The position numbers were made by a program, and so were the translations under genes. This document shows positions 45,769 through 60,500 of a DNA stretch of 64,000 bases, one piece after another. Under the pieces are notes generated by a model. That model searched no databases and had not been told where the DNA came from. It saw nothing but the letters and a program-made list of their open reading frames with translations. Source of the DNA: Schistosoma haematobium. Its lineage: Eukaryota > Platyhelminthes > Trematoda > Strigeidida > Schistosomatidae. Position 1 is the stretch's first letter, and each line of letters starts with the position of its first letter. Where the stretch lies: NCBI RefSeq assembly GCF_000699445.3, contig NC_067197.1, positions 28,751,809 to 28,815,808 on the forward strand, given 5' to 3'.

Positions 45769-48540
45769 ACTTCATCATTTATTTCAAAGGGTTTAGTTTT
45801 GTCGTTTCTGATTTTTCATAAAATTTTAATGATAGAGTATGCTAAGTATTTAATTATTTATACAATACAGTAACTTTATGGGTCAGAGTAAAGAGCGTCT
45901 TAAATTAGTATCCATTAAAATCTTAATAAATATTTACGAACATAGCCTGATAACTTTTTGATTTTTACATGTTACAAAACACGCAATCCTTCATATTAAT
46001 ACACTTTTCCGTTGGCATTGCTTAAAACCAAAAACAAATTAGCTTCTTTTGCGAAACATGACTAAATATGACTTTACATTAGCCTGACTAGTTAAATTAA
46101 TAATAAGCGTCAGATGAATTCGAGTAGTCTCCCGGTTTTAGGAGACACGCGTTCCTAATTGATTTAAACAAGAGTAGGCGGCGAAAAATCTTTTAATACT
46201 TTCCATTTAGGTTGACATTTACTTTTATTCAAAACCCTATGTATTCGATTCGCTGTATTAGATTCCTCATCAAGCCTAAATGTTTTGCTGTACATCATTA
46301 ATTTTTAATATCTCGAGGACAGCAAATATCTAAAAGGTTTTCAGCTTGAATAAAGAATGAGATAGTAAAGACAGTTTTTTTATATACATTTTTGGATTTT
46401 TATTCAACCCTATGACGTTACTTGTATGCCTTTAAACTTAAGTACACTTTTAAGTTCAACGGGTGGAACTGTGGTAAGTTTTTGAGAGATACTCTAGTAA
46501 AATGATGGTTATTTTAGTGCTATTAAGTGTTTAAATGTAGCTATGCTCTAGTGTTGAACCTATGTTTTAAATTTTTGGATTGCCATAATAGTATGAAACA
46601 AAAGTATGTAGGTTCTTGAGCCAGATAAAAAATTATAATTACATATCACTCCAAATTACTTTGACCTAATACGCCTTAAGTAATAGTAAAATTACGATTA
46701 CTAACCGCGATGTTGATTTAACGACTGATTTAGGGCCAAAACGCTGTTATATAATGAACATTTTAAGCTGCCTCATTACTATGCTCTTCAATAAATCTCA
46801 TAATCTCTCTTTACTGTCAGTCTACTAAGCTGCCTTAAAGTCATCTTTTGTTTTTGTAATTAATGTTTCATTGACGTTTTTCTTAAGTAATTATATAACA
46901 AACTTCCAGTATAACAGTTTGAAGTAAAGTCAACTGTTTATTGTTTTTTAGTAGATAAAACGATAAACCAATTCATAATATTTGAAATGAATAGGTTTGC
47001 TATGCGCTTTTAGTACGAATTCGGACTTCTGATATTTGTAGTCCAAAACAATTGTCGAATATGTAGCTAAACGAGATAGAATGATTTAAGCAATGTATCT
47101 CTCAAAAGTCACCTATTTCCGCCTCACATTTGTCCAGCATGCTGTAGAATAAACAGAAGAGCCTATGGTTGTTTAGGTAACCTTGGTTTAACATAAGTGA
47201 GTCAATAAGTCAAACTTCATTAACGTAGAGCCTGGCACAAATCTGCATTGGTCAAGTTTCCAAACCATATTAACAGAAAGCGACAAATTAACAAACTGAA
47301 TTATGTAGAAATACCGGGATTCAAGATCAAAAGGAAGATTAAGAGTAGAAACGTATATGCCATAATGAATGATTTTGAAATGTGTCGCTCAAAGTATCTG
47401 ATCACTGATTGAAGTTATTGTACGGACCGCAACTAGGTAGTCCGCATCTGTCAACATAACTTGTAACAAAACTCACTGACTTTATTGACTAGTGCCGTGT
47501 CTTGGGTTCTCAGCCCTTATTTTGTTCCCAGCCTACCGTCACACTAGAAAAAAACGCGCGTTGAGTTAGAGAGTTGTATACATTCACTGTTTTTCCAATT
47601 CTCAGTTATAACAAAAATAAATTCAATGTAATGATGGTTCAACGATTCAGTTTCAAATTAGTAATTGTCATTGTATTCAGAAGAATGTCTTCAACCTTCT
47701 ACATCATTGGAGAAAATCTTATAAACTTTTAACTGTATCAATAAATTTCAACCCCACAACGATGTCTCGTCCCAATTTTCCACATTGAATGTCTCTAAGT
47801 GAATGAGTGGTTACTTGCTAACCGCATATTACTGACTTTTCGTCATCATTTATCCACAAATTTCTTCCCAAAGTGACATCAATCCATGAAATTATTGACC
47901 AGTTTACTGAGTTGTGTTGACACATGTAGATTGTTTGGTTGGGGTTCGCATGATAACTCAAATCAGTGACTGTAAACGTTGGATGACAAAGCTTCAGATT
48001 ATTATTATTGTTTAGATTTATTCACTCTTTATCTTTAGCTAGATTTTGAATTTCCTTATTTCTTGATACATAAATTATCTTCATCCCTTATTTCTAAAGC
48101 ATTTCCCTAAATTTAGTATTTGTCACTATGAGTAATATAACTATTAGTTGAACTTCTTTATTACTTACCCCGTTAATTTAATCTTCTTAGATTAATGTGG
48201 TACAGTTACTTGTGAAATTCATAAACTCCTATAATTATATACAGAATAACTAATGGGCTAAAACAGAAACTCCAAAATAAATGAAAATTGTTTTATAAGA
48301 GAAAGTGGATAATTTTAACAAGACGGAATACGTGATAATGATTTTAATGTAGGTCATTTGGAATATGACAGCCATGCAAAATCTACCAATATCGGATTGG
48401 GTTAACTGTAAAATACACTGCGAAACAGACCGACATCAATCGAAGAACCAATAAAAGTCAGTGTAACATAAATTTATCACCGACGTCGAATGAGAACTGA
48501 ACATTATCACAAAGTGACTGATTTCGGAAAATATAAACAA
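45769..48540. other. Intergenic DNA with CFAP184 3' UTR
   Basis: AATAAA at 45925-45930 is the likely poly(A) signal of CFAP184. The remainder is AT-rich and shows no gene. Confidence 0.45.
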
Positions 48541-48789
48541 CTGCATCACTAACTAGTATGAGAAGTGAATTCCAATGGTCAAATAAAATCGCAGGATAGA
48601 CAGACATCATCCTCTATTGCGAAACATTTGATTGAGACGGGTCATAAGGTTGACGCCGAATCAGCATTTGTAGTGTTATACAAAAGCCTTCAAGGACGTA
48701 TACTAAGGTTTATTGAAGCCTTGGCTATACGGAAATTGAAACCCCCTTTATGTGTTCAAAAACAATTTGTAGATGCATACTACTTGGTC
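48541..48789 (+). mobile_element. Penelope-like element fragment (C-terminal GIY-YIG part)
   Basis: The frame reads SSIAKHLIETGHKVDAESAF, then RFIEALAIRKLKPPLCVQKQ. This pattern (a HL..TGH segment, then EA.AI...KP.LC.Q) is the end of the GIY-YIG endonuclease domain of Penelope-like elements. Only this end is present. Confidence 0.7.
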
Positions 48790-49106
48790 GGGGTCCGCGT
48801 AACTATCGTAACCAATGGTTGGAGACTCTTGGTGACATGGCTCAGAATCGATCACAATGGCGTCGGTGTATACACTATCTCCCCTTAAACTAAGAGATTA
48901 AAATTGCTTCATATCTTTCTTTCTACGAACTAATTCTTTCTTCCTGTACTATATTCTTATTGCAATCTTTCTTTTATATATTACCACCTCTGAATTAACT
49001 ACTTTTACGAATCCGGTGTCCATCTTGTTGTGGTAATGAGGTATGGCAACTTGGACCGATGCATAAATGTGCCTGGTCTTACGTTGTTGCTGACTGACTG
49101 ACTGAC
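48790..49106 (+). mobile_element. 3' end of a non-LTR retrotransposon with (TGAC)n tail
   Basis: In one frame the sequence reads RNQWLETLGDMAQNRSQW to a stop at 48888-48890, which looks like the C terminus of a schistosome non-LTR polyprotein. A 3' UTR of about 200 bp follows, ending in four TGAC units (49091-49106). It abuts the Penelope fragment directly. Confidence 0.65.
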
Positions 49107-50008
49107 ACTTAACCTACCCTGGTAATATTGATTTATCATCCAGAGTGGTAATCACTTTTGTTTTTGTGTACTTTATTATTTTTTCCTTTGTTATGACTTA
49201 CCCTTAACCTATCTAGTTGACCTTTTACTTTTCATATATAATGTTCTTAACAAATGTATGTGTGATCAGATTGTTCGAAATGTATTGCGCAAGTATATCA
49301 CATAATTCTGATAAACTTTGTCTTCTCATTTCATTATCAAAATGTATCATTGTTAGCTAGGGGATTAAAGATGTTGGGTTTAATTCAATGTGGGGTTGTG
49401 GATTGTCAGCTGATCAGTAGTTGGCTCACATGATGATGAAGTTGATTGCTTTCTGCTTCATCATTTTCAATGTTTCACCCGTTGATATCAGTTCGTGATG
49501 AAATCCACTTTCAAATTAAACCAATTCTTAGAATTCTCCTAGCCAAATTGCGAAACTTTTAAGCACAATTATCTTTACTGAGTTAATTTTAATTGTTGTA
49601 TGCTGACTTGGTATTTAATTTAGTCTTAATATTCCATATCAGATATGATAGTTATACATTTTCAAACTCTATGTCCAGATCATTATACCTGTAAAGTGAT
49701 TTTGTAGGTAAGTCTAAAGAACATGAATTATCTAATATTATTTCACGAACTAAACTTTGTGTTTATCATAATTAAATACAAATTATGCATAACCTTATAA
49801 GTCTATGCACAATTCAATGTTTACAACCTTTCACAAATACAAATAACTACTCATGCTATAAGTACACAGTATTATGTTTAATGTTATTTAGACTTAAAAG
49901 TATGGGGGAAGAAGAAAATTTAGGAAAAAATTAAAATAAAAGCCTAATGTCTTGTCTGTTAGCCTAAAAATAGTCATTAAAAAAACAAACATAACCATGT
50001 TCCAAAGT
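49107..50008. other. Intergenic DNA, 3' flank of the thrombospondin-repeat gene
   Basis: It should hold the 3' UTR of the minus-strand gene ending at 50009. I see no clear minus-strand AATAAA close to the stop. Confidence 0.4.
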
Positions 50009-51504
50009 TCATGGTGTTATACAATAAGTTGTTACCGGTACAGAGGAAGGAATTTCTTCCGATGTAATGTGAGGCGGACGTGTTTGGGAGGGAAGTGGTT
50101 GTGATGAAGGTGACTGTTGCTCAAAAAATTCATTTGGTTCTCTTAAGTGTGGATTAGATGGTCTTTCGAAGGGAATTGATTCACCTCCACTCCATACAGA
50201 TGATCGATTATCGGCATCTAAAAAGTTTGAGCTATAAGAATGATGTGAATATACTGACAACGATGGTATCAATCTAGACTGTGAGTTGACATCATATAAT
50301 TTATGCCTTTCAGATAGGATCGGCATTTTGGGCGGGAATCGAAAGCTTTCCTCATGGTGGTTATCATTATTTTCATCATGACTGACGACATGTTCATGAC
50401 GATATTGATGTGTATTCGTCATATCCATTGGTGATGTGCCATAATCCGACGTTAATCGACGATTGCTATTACTATTACCACTACTGTTCGGTAAACCGAT
50501 AGCAGCCGAGGCATACCACGGTTCTAATTGTGTTGATATCGTACTTATAGTTTGATTATGAATCTGAGATTTCCTTCGGTATTTAGGATGATTTTGAGGA
50601 ATTAATATAGGAGACTGTGAATATTGTTGTACCGTATCGATGTTTATTCGCTTGAAAATTCCACTCGGTTTATAACCTGAAGGTGATGTGGATAGAGAAT
50701 TTTCTAGATATTTACCGTGGTCATCATGATTATCTTTTGATTGCAGCAAATGACCAATGTCTGTACTATAAAACTGTGAAGCCGGATTGGAATTATGGTG
50801 TTGCTGATGATGACGAAGTTGATAACCAATTGTATCATGATAATATTGAGTAGGTAAGTTAGAAACATTCTCTTCATAAAAATTCAGTGGGTTTGACGGT
50901 GTTATTACTCGACCTGAACGAGGATAACTCCAAAATCCATCGTTTCTCAACATACCATCTACTTTATTGGCCACAGTTGTTGTTGTTTCTCTTCTATTAA
51001 ATGCTTCATCTTTTGAACGTGAATCAGGTATATAATTAAATCTACTATATGCGTTCGGTTGATCATTGTTGGGCTTTTGCTGATAGTTGATATTTGGCTC
51101 TAAATACGTAACACCATCTTGTGAAGCTACTGAATCGTAAACAATACTATGAGCTTTTCGGTACTCACAATTTAGTGAATTCTCATTTATAGATGATGTT
51201 ACAATGTTTGGTATAGGCAAAGTTAGAATTGGCTGAGGTGGCGGTGAAAAGTTCAAATGATTAGGATGCAGGTTATTTATATCATCTTCAAGAACTAATC
51301 CACTTTTTAACTTACTGATTCTGTTATTTTTATTATTACCATTAATATTTCTAGTCAAATATCGTTTATGACATTCTCTATGGTAAATAATTATTCCCAC
51401 ACCAGCCACTAATATCCCGGCGACAAAACTCAGCAGACCAATTAGGATTATATGAAGAGTTGTGAATTTATTTTTTATCCTTTTTCTGTTCATATGACCA
51501 AACA
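50009..51504 (-). CDS. TSP1 gene, terminal exon: transmembrane helix and cytoplasmic tail
   Basis: A 498-codon open exon. Basic residues (MNRKRIKNK) precede a hydrophobic helix of about 25 residues, then YHRECHKRY on the inner face. The remainder is disordered-looking, with Asn/His runs ([14 protein letters not shown]), Ser-Pro sites and PPPQP-type proline stretches. It ends [10 protein letters not shown] before TGA (50011-50009). No signalling domain is recognised. The acceptor is TTTAG after 51504. Confidence 0.88.
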
Positions 51505-54500
51505 CTAAATTAAACAATGAAAGATTAAATGGAGCCAGTGTTATGACATAGGAATATTTGGCATGAAAGTTTATGTTATTGAAATTGTGTTACTTGATAT
51601 TAATAAGTAGTAGGTTTACTTCGCTTAAATTTGCCTACCCCCGATTTCAGCTACATTTCAGTAAGAAATTCTATCATAGCTGTTGAAAGTTACTCCTCCT
51701 GTAATTTGTGCAGCGTGATACGCCACATGTTTCTTGCATTTTTAAGTGAATAACATTACACTAAAATCATGCTTATCACTTCAACATAATATTCTATATC
51801 TCAAAAAGCCAAGACATTTTATCGACCATTTTCGACCTCGAATGCATTTTTAATGCATTTAATCAGTTGGATCTGAAATCTGTAGCAATGAGTATTCGAA
51901 GTAGTGAACAAGAAATTGATAGGAAAATTATTCTTTTGATTTATGTCGCTATTATATCATACTTTTATCGACCAAAGAAGATTTTTAACATGAAAGTATT
52001 AAAAATAAATAGTGCATTATTTTAAAACAATTGGTAGTTTTTAGATATATTTATCAAGGTTTGACTTGGCGATTTCAAATGAATTGAGCATCGGACAGGT
52101 TAATCTGAACAAAAGTGATATATTTTCAATATCCTATTGAGTAAAAAAATAAAATTTCCTGACGTTTAGTGACTCAGTGTAAGTCACTTCATCAGAGAAT
52201 GAATAAACAATTTAAATTAACCCGACTTTAAATAGTACAGAGGAACAAAGCAAAAATGTTTAGTACTATCAATCAAGAAACAGGTCTGACCATGTAAATG
52301 TCATGTTACTCTGGTCAAGGTAATTTATGTGAGATATGTTTGTTTATTTGCGTGTGTGTTAACAGATGAAAAATGTGACATCTATACAACTTGAACCATC
52401 TATCGGAGCTACCATGTCTGATTCTCATACTGCTGCTGTACATACAAATTCCATTCCATTCCATCCCATTACAAGTGTCACTGATATAATTTGTACAAAC
52501 GGTATGGTACTGTTTGAGCTCTCAAACAGAAAAAATGGCTCAGTCATGAGATCGTACTCGAGGTCTTGTCGGAAATTCAGGTAAACCGCATCATTTATAC
52601 ATAGTCTGTTTATCATACACACAACCAGACATAAATAATTAAACTCCACATAAATCCCTGACAAATTTAATCACCCCGACCTTAGTCGTTTATCTTTACT
52701 CAGCTGTTAACCAATTAAAGTCCTAATTGATTTGCAATTATCATTGTTACCTTTTAATTACTTACTTTTATTGCAACTTGGAGTACTGTTAGGGATGTGT
52801 TTTGACTTAATAAATTGACTGCCGATATCTGTTTCCTATTCCCATGATAATTACATCTAATCATATTTCATAAACTGATTGTCTTGTAAAGACCTTAAGA
52901 AAGCGACCTTGACGATGTAGATTGATGAACAAACGGGACAATGACCTAAGATCGAAACTTGATGATATTCCCAGGAAATTCATGAGGCGTTGAAGGGTGT
53001 TTAGAGATATAAAGCACTGGAGATAACAGTCATTCTTTAATAGATCTGTTGTTTAAGTGAGAACTATCCACGACGACCGTTGATCTGTCGTGTCTACAAA
53101 AACTTTGTGTGAGGCCCCTTACGCTGATCGGATGGTTTCTGATGATCTGAACTTTGGAAAATCTTCTTTGCAAACAGTTCTAGCAAAATATGAAGCGCCT
53201 AATTTCTGGGGACTAGCTTGGGTTTTTTGAACAGCACAAACAGGAATGGGACAAGTGCATTAGCAAAACTGGAAATCATTTTGAAGATCATATTGAGCTA
53301 CCTTGAATTTTGTAAAACAAATTTTTACGATCTCAGTTGACGTAGTTGTTGGACAGAGTAGCAATAATTCGAAGTCTTTTTCAAGGTTCTACAAACCTAG
53401 CAATCTGTTTTTAGTCTACATTGTTAGCTTGGACACTTTTACATCTGTATAAAACTCCAGTATCAGTGAAAAGCAGTGAGTAAAACTTCATTTACTGGAG
53501 CTATAAATATGTTGCAGTTAAGTCTATCAACTATCAGTGTTACAAGGAGAATCGAAGCAATTAATAAGGATAATGATTGCTCTAGTCATAACATAGAATA
53601 AGCATACCTCCTGCAATATTCAGTGCCATATTAGGACAAGTTTTCATTTGATTCCATGAACCAGAACAAACTGTTCTGTGACTATCCACTGCATATAATT
53701 CACTATTGTCAATATTAATTAACTGACATTCTCTTCTTCGGACAGCAAGTAGGTGTGGATTTGTTGGGTCCAATGAATTTTCGGAAAATTGAAGTTCATT
53801 TCCACTAGTTTGTGTTTGTATCAATCCACATGATGACCAAGTGGACCAACTACTCCAAACTGAAGTTTTATGATAATTTGTGTTTATATCAATTGGAATA
53901 TCGGAATATATGCCGGTTAAATTAACTGGAAATTAAGATGAGATCGATTATGATATGCATTAAAGTATATATTAATCTAAACGGTATTCTTTGAAAAATA
54001 TGGTTGAAAAAAGCTGACCTTAAACAGTGTAAACTATACTGAACGTGTTTAGACAATTAATGTTTTAAAAATCCTAAGCTAACTATAACGTCTTGTATAG
54101 TGAGTAGGATTAATTCTTGTTGAAAAGGGAATTAGAGCATTTTATAATGTTATCTTTTGTCAACATTTCATAGAAATGCTCAATGTTCACTTCGAAGTTG
54201 AAGCCTTACCCTAAGGCAGAGGTATTATCCTAAAGAGGCTTATATTGTTAAAAGTTGATCAGAAAAAAGTGTAGTATGTACGAGTAATATTCAACCACAT
54301 TCCTATTACTCTCATAAATGCTACCAATATTCCTCAAGCCGGACTAAATAGAGAATAAGCCTATCGAAAATCTCTGATGAATACTGGCTTTCTGGGGTTA
54401 TGTGAATTCTATTTACGGTACTAGCAACGAAGGAAAAGTTTAGTGAATATAATTGGGATCTATTTAATTAGAAAATATTTTACACCTTCGAAATTGAGTC

Positions 54501-57500
54501 AGAGCAGACTTTAAAGTAATATTCATGACTAGTTTCCCGTTAACAGATATCCATACACAATTATAAGTGAAATAGAACCATTCGAAGGGATCACCTAACC
54601 ATGTAATAAAAGTAACTGTCAGTCTATCGACAAAAGTTATCACTTGGAGTATTTTTAGGAATCATCTGTTACGAAAAGGTCATGAAACTGATATTTATAA
54701 TCTTCATTTAATTAGTACTTTAGTCACTGCGAATTGCTGAATTACTTTGCTCATTATTATTGTAACCCTTGATTTATGCTGCAAAATATACAAATCGCAT
54801 TTCTTTTTTAGATTCTTCACACAAAAATACATAACTTTGTTGATTAAATAAACAAGACGCTCTTCTTACTTACACTCAGAACACTCTGTTTGATCACTAC
54901 CAAACCAAATACATTGCTTTTTCATTTGTTCATATCCACTACAAATTACTTTCTGTTTCTCTGGATTTTGATCATATGGTGTTAGTATACAAGTTCGTGT
55001 ACGTGTTGATTTCCCATCGTCACGCCAATTACATGGAGACTTGATGCTCCTTTTATCATATTTCATCGAGAAACAATTTGACCAATCAGACCAGCATGAC
55101 CAGCCACTTTTACATGCTGGTTTGGAAGGACATCTGCGTAAATCAATAACAGCATCTAAACGATTATTTTGTGAACACGCACTAGATAAGCATTTACGTG
55201 TACGAATTTGATATTGATTCGAGGTATAAAGGATGGTACTGGAAAATTTTGTCTGTTGTTTATCTAGTTGGTCAGCTGACGAAATACTTTCTAACGGAAT
55301 ACAATTTTGATTACATTCAGACCATTCGCTCCATGGTGACCAGATTGAGTTAAAAGATCTTTCAGTTGTTTCAGAAACAATTCTATTTTCTTCATCAGTT
55401 TGACTGTTTATTATGTCTGTAAAATAACATGACAGTTGTAAAATAATTCTAGTTTTTACTGACTGGTCAGTATAACTGAAAATTAAGTGTAATTAAGCTT
55501 ATGTTTCAGACGAGTTCATGGGCTGGGTAATATTCATTTATCTAGCTTACTGATTTCATTTTCAAATTATATAACCCAGCAGTAATCAGTGGCTTGATGG
55601 ATTGATTGACTAAGTATTGGTTTGTCTAAACAAAACGTCCATTATCTTACTTCCACCGTAACCATAGCAGTAAACAGGTTTGACAGGTAAACAAAATATT
55701 CTAGTCACTTCAGTCACTGAAGATTCACAACTCAGCTATTTGAAAAAAAGTAGACGAACATTGAAGTGATCTTCGATTTTTTACGTTAATGGTGATGTTA
55801 AAACTTGTGTTCATTTTAAATAACTTCCAAACAGTAGATAATAGTTTATGATGAAGAAATAAAGAAATAGAGATGAGTGTATACAAAGCGATATACAACA
55901 TTTATTGATTATCCTTTGTAAAGCAGAATAGGTCACGAAATAAATGTGTTTACGCAACTAATCTGACAAACATTCCCAAGGAGGTAACTTATTACGAAAT
56001 ACTTGTAAAAGAGATATCTGTAGGATTTGGTAGCTCTTACCACAAAAATCAATACCAAAGTCACCAAGTTCAAAAATCAAATATCTCCAACAATGATAAA
56101 TTCATTGTATCATAATTCAGTTCGATAGTGACCAAAATAATTGGAACTGATTTTCACAGAAATGACAACTCATACCTTAAAAGATAGATTTCAGTCCTCT
56201 GAAGAAACTGATCATGTGGATATATCAGGTAAATTTACGATGTCGTTCGATGTTTGTTCATTATGTAAAAGCATGCCAACATAAGAGACTATAAGTCTAT
56301 TGCTAGTACTCCGAATTCATTCCTTTGTTCCAAAAGGAGTTGAGAGATTTACTACTACTATGAACAAAAGAGGTTCAAATCAATTACATAAACAAATTGG
56401 TGGAGCGTCCATGAGATCACCACTAGGTCCTATTTCGGCCGACATCATTATGACTAACATTGAATGGATGAAACTCAAACATGAAACTAATGACATAATA
56501 CTCCACAGAATGTACGTTAACGACAGAGTAATACTCAAACTACTATAATGGCTTTCGCTCTGTTGATTACAAACGTTGTTTAGTTGAAGCCTTATTTAAT
56601 AGAGTTAGATGGTTGTGTTCAACCGATAAAATAGTGGAAGAAATAGCACACATTGAAGTTTCTTATAAAAAATGGATATCCTAAGAAATCGATTATAGAG
56701 AAGAAAATAGTGATTACGGAAGTTCGGAAAAATAACTGTTAATAAAAAATCTGTCTTCATCCATTTTAGATTCAGAGGAGAGGAGATTTCAGATGAAATT
56801 CGTAAAGCGATCAAATCAACACAAAGGAAGTTTTCCCGTAGCTCAACTATTTTCAGTATGATAACGCCAAATATTTCTTTAAAAAATCAAAGTAGATAAT
56901 ATCTTTTGAGGTCATCCAAGATGACAATCAAGAGCTTTAAATAAAATTGTCCTGCTCATCACAAAAACTTTCATTATGTTTCATGAATAAAATAAAGTTT
57001 GTAGAACGAAATGTTTAACTTGGCGGACTTTTAATCAAATGATTTGAAATAAATTACTTTCTTACGTCCAGTCATATGAAACACTACCTTGTTTTACTAA
57101 GTTCTCATATTCATACTGAAATTAAACAGGTTCACTTGTTGTAGGTTGCCTAAATTTAAGATAATGAATATTTTCATCATGTAAATCAGAATACATCTAT
57201 CAAGCTAATAGATTACAATTAAAATACTGGTTCCACGTCTAATGAAAGATGATTAGTGTTCAACTTGAGCGGATAAGGTCTTCTAATAAACGGTAGAATG
57301 TTTAGTAATTCTTCATGTGGCCCTTCTACAGTTACCGACGGTCCCAAGACCTGGTAAAGGAGCAGGGTTGGTATTGAGGTCAGCAACACCATATCGTAGA
57401 AAACAATCCTGCCAAAACGTAGCTAAACAGAATAAAAAAATTAAACCATTTAAACTCTGTCCTCTTAGTTCAAAGATCGTCACTCAGAACTATTATGACG

Positions 57501-60500
57501 ACTCATGTTGAAAGACGAGATTCTTCGAAAGCCACGAGACCAATGCCCCTTCTAATAACTGGAACAACACTTAATATAGGTGCATGAGATGTTTGGGCAA
57601 TGTGCGAGATCGAAAGGACCAGTCAAATTGCCGTGGAAATGAGGAGATCTAACATGTCTGTTCTTGGAATCACTGGAACGCATTGAACTCAATGTGGACA
57701 GAAAAGGTTAGATAAGGGAGAGATGGTGTTGTACTGTGGTCATGGAGAAGAAAACTCTACACACACTCGGAGAGTTGCTCTAATGCTGTCCAAAGAACCA
57801 CGTAGAGAACTTATTGGATGGGAATCTCATACGATTAGGAACATCCTAGCATCAGTCAAAACAAGCAAGGAGGGAATCACAATGAATGTTATCCAGTGCT
57901 ATGCGTCAATCAATGATGGCAATGAAGATGATACAGATCAGTTTTATGAGGGGCTACATTTGGTCATAAAAAAGTTTCCAGGAAAAGAACCTGACCATCC
58001 TGATGGGAAACCTAAACACCAAAGTCAAAACGGACTAGTCAGAGAGTATGAAGATATTATGAGACGACATGGACTGACTGGGAGAAAAGAATAAGAATGG
58101 TGTGAGATTCGCAAGTTCATTTGCATTTAACAAAATTTTTATAGGAGGCACTATTTTCCTCCACAAGCGCATACACAAAGCTACATGGGTCTACTCGAAG
58201 AACAGAAAACCACGATGAAGGACAAATGGAAAAATATCAAACAAGCATTAACTTCGACGTGTCAGGAAGTTGTGGGTCGCAAAAAGCACCATCATAAAGA
58301 ATGAATCTCTACGGAAAAGCTGGAAAAAAATTGAAGAAATTAAGAACATGAATAAATCAATTTACAATAGCCGAATAAGAAAAGAGTAACTCAGGGCACA
58401 AGCTGAATATACTGAAGCAAATAATCAAGTGAAGAGTAACATTAGAGCTGACAAGCAGAAAATGTGGAAAACCTAATAATGATAGCAGAAATAGCTGTAA
58501 GCGAGAGAAATATCAGACAACTATATGACACGACGAAGAAACTAGCAGGAAAATGCAGTAAATCAGTGAGATAGTTCAAGGACAAAGAGTGCCAGACGGT
58601 CACTGAGATTCAGGAACAGAGGAACAGATGGAAATAGCACGCTGAAGAACTCTGGATTAGACCAGCCCCACCGAATCCACCAGACATCGAAGCAGCACAC
58701 AAAGACTTTCCTATAGATATCACTCCACCAGCGGATGGAGAAATCAGGATGGTCATCACACAAATCATGAGTGGGAGAGCAGAGACATCAGATAACATAT
58801 CAGCTGGAGCACTGAAGCCAGAAATAGAAGTAACTGCAAACATGCTCCACTTCCTAATCAATCAGAATTGAGAGGAAGGACAAGTGCCACCAACACACTG
58901 GAAGGAAGGGCACCTCATAAAAATACCAAAAAATGAGGTCTAAGAATTGTGAGAACTACAGAGGAATCACATTATCATCACACTACTATCAATATCGGGA
59001 AAAGTTTTCAACACAGTGTTGCTGAACCGGATGAAAGATTCAGTATACACCCAGCTTCGATATCAACAGACCGGATTCCGTTAGCATCGGTTGTGCGCAG
59101 GTCAAATCACGACAATACGGATAATTGTTGAACAATCAATTCAATGGAATTCGTCACTATAGACCAACTTCCTTGATTATGCGAAAGCATTTGACAGTGT
59201 GAATAGGAGAACATTATGGAACCTCCTTCGACACTTTGGTGTATCTGAGACGAATCTCAACATCATATGGAATTCATACGACGGACAGATAGCAAACTCA
59301 TTCCAAGTGAGGACCGGAGTCAGACAAGGCTGCTTATTCTCCTCTATTCTCTTTCTTCTGGTGATTGAACAGATTATGGAGACCTCAACATATGAGGGGG
59401 AGCACAGAATGCTATCAACAAATTGCATGCAACTAGATGATTTAAACTTCACAGATGACCTGGTCCTTCTATCCCATATACACCAACAAGGTCAGGTCAA
59501 GACAACTAGTGTAGCAGCAGTCTCTCTGTCAGTAGACCTCAACATACACAAAGAAAAAGGCGAAATTCTCAAATATAAGACAGAGAATACCAACCAACCC
59601 AATCGCACTTGATGGAAAAACTTTGGAATTGGTGGGAACGTTCACGTAACTGGATAGCATCATCGATGAACAAGATGTTAGGGTAAGGATTAGCAAAACA
59701 AGGTCAGCATTCCTACAACCCAACAACATGTGAAACTCAAAACAAATTTCAACCAATATAAAAGTCAGAATCTTCAATACGAACGTCAAGACAGTTCTAC
59801 TATACTGGGCTGAAACTCCGAAAACTACTACAACTACCATCGAAAATGTACAAGTATTTCCAAACAGTTGTCGACGCAAGATACTCAATGTTCGTTGGCC
59901 GGATACCATCAGCAACAGCTTACTGTGGGAGAGAACAAACCAACTTCCAACTGAAGAGGAAAGTAGGAGAGGATACTAGATGTGGATGGGACATACATTA
60001 CGGGAACCATGTAACTGCATCACGAGACAATCTCTAACGGAAAAGAGGGAGGCCGAAGAACACATTGTGTCGGAAATCGGAAGCAGACATGGAAAGGATG
60101 AATAGCAACTGCGAAGAACTGGAAGGTATTTCCCAGAATGAAATGGAAAATGCTGGTGTGCAGTCTATGCTTCTTCACGAGAGGTAAAAGGCGTAAGAGA
60201 TTAAGAATGTTTCCCCTAATGTCATGTTCTAATATATGCTCCATTCTCATTACAATAACATTCCACTCCCACACTAGACGTAATTACAGCAATGAATTAA
60301 TAGTACGATAATTTTTGTTAGATTATGTCGTGTAAAAAGGAATCTAAATACACATATACGCACACAAAAACCACACTTACTTGATACACTAGAACACTTT
60401 TGATCAATACTGAAACATTTTCTCTCAACGATTTGTGTTCTAACAATTTGTAAATCATTAGCTTTTTCAAATGGTACACTACATGAATGACGAAGACGTT

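Larger units (their letters stand above)
55417..60380 (-). other. TSP1 gene large intron with two retroelements
   Basis: A 5-kb intron, most of which is inserted retroelement sequence in antisense orientation (Penelope-like at 56200-57000 and RTE-like at 57540-60200). Confidence 0.75.

Noticed and set aside
49081..49110. TGAC tandem run as an independent regulatory repeat
   Set aside because: It is the simple-sequence tail of the adjacent non-LTR fragment.
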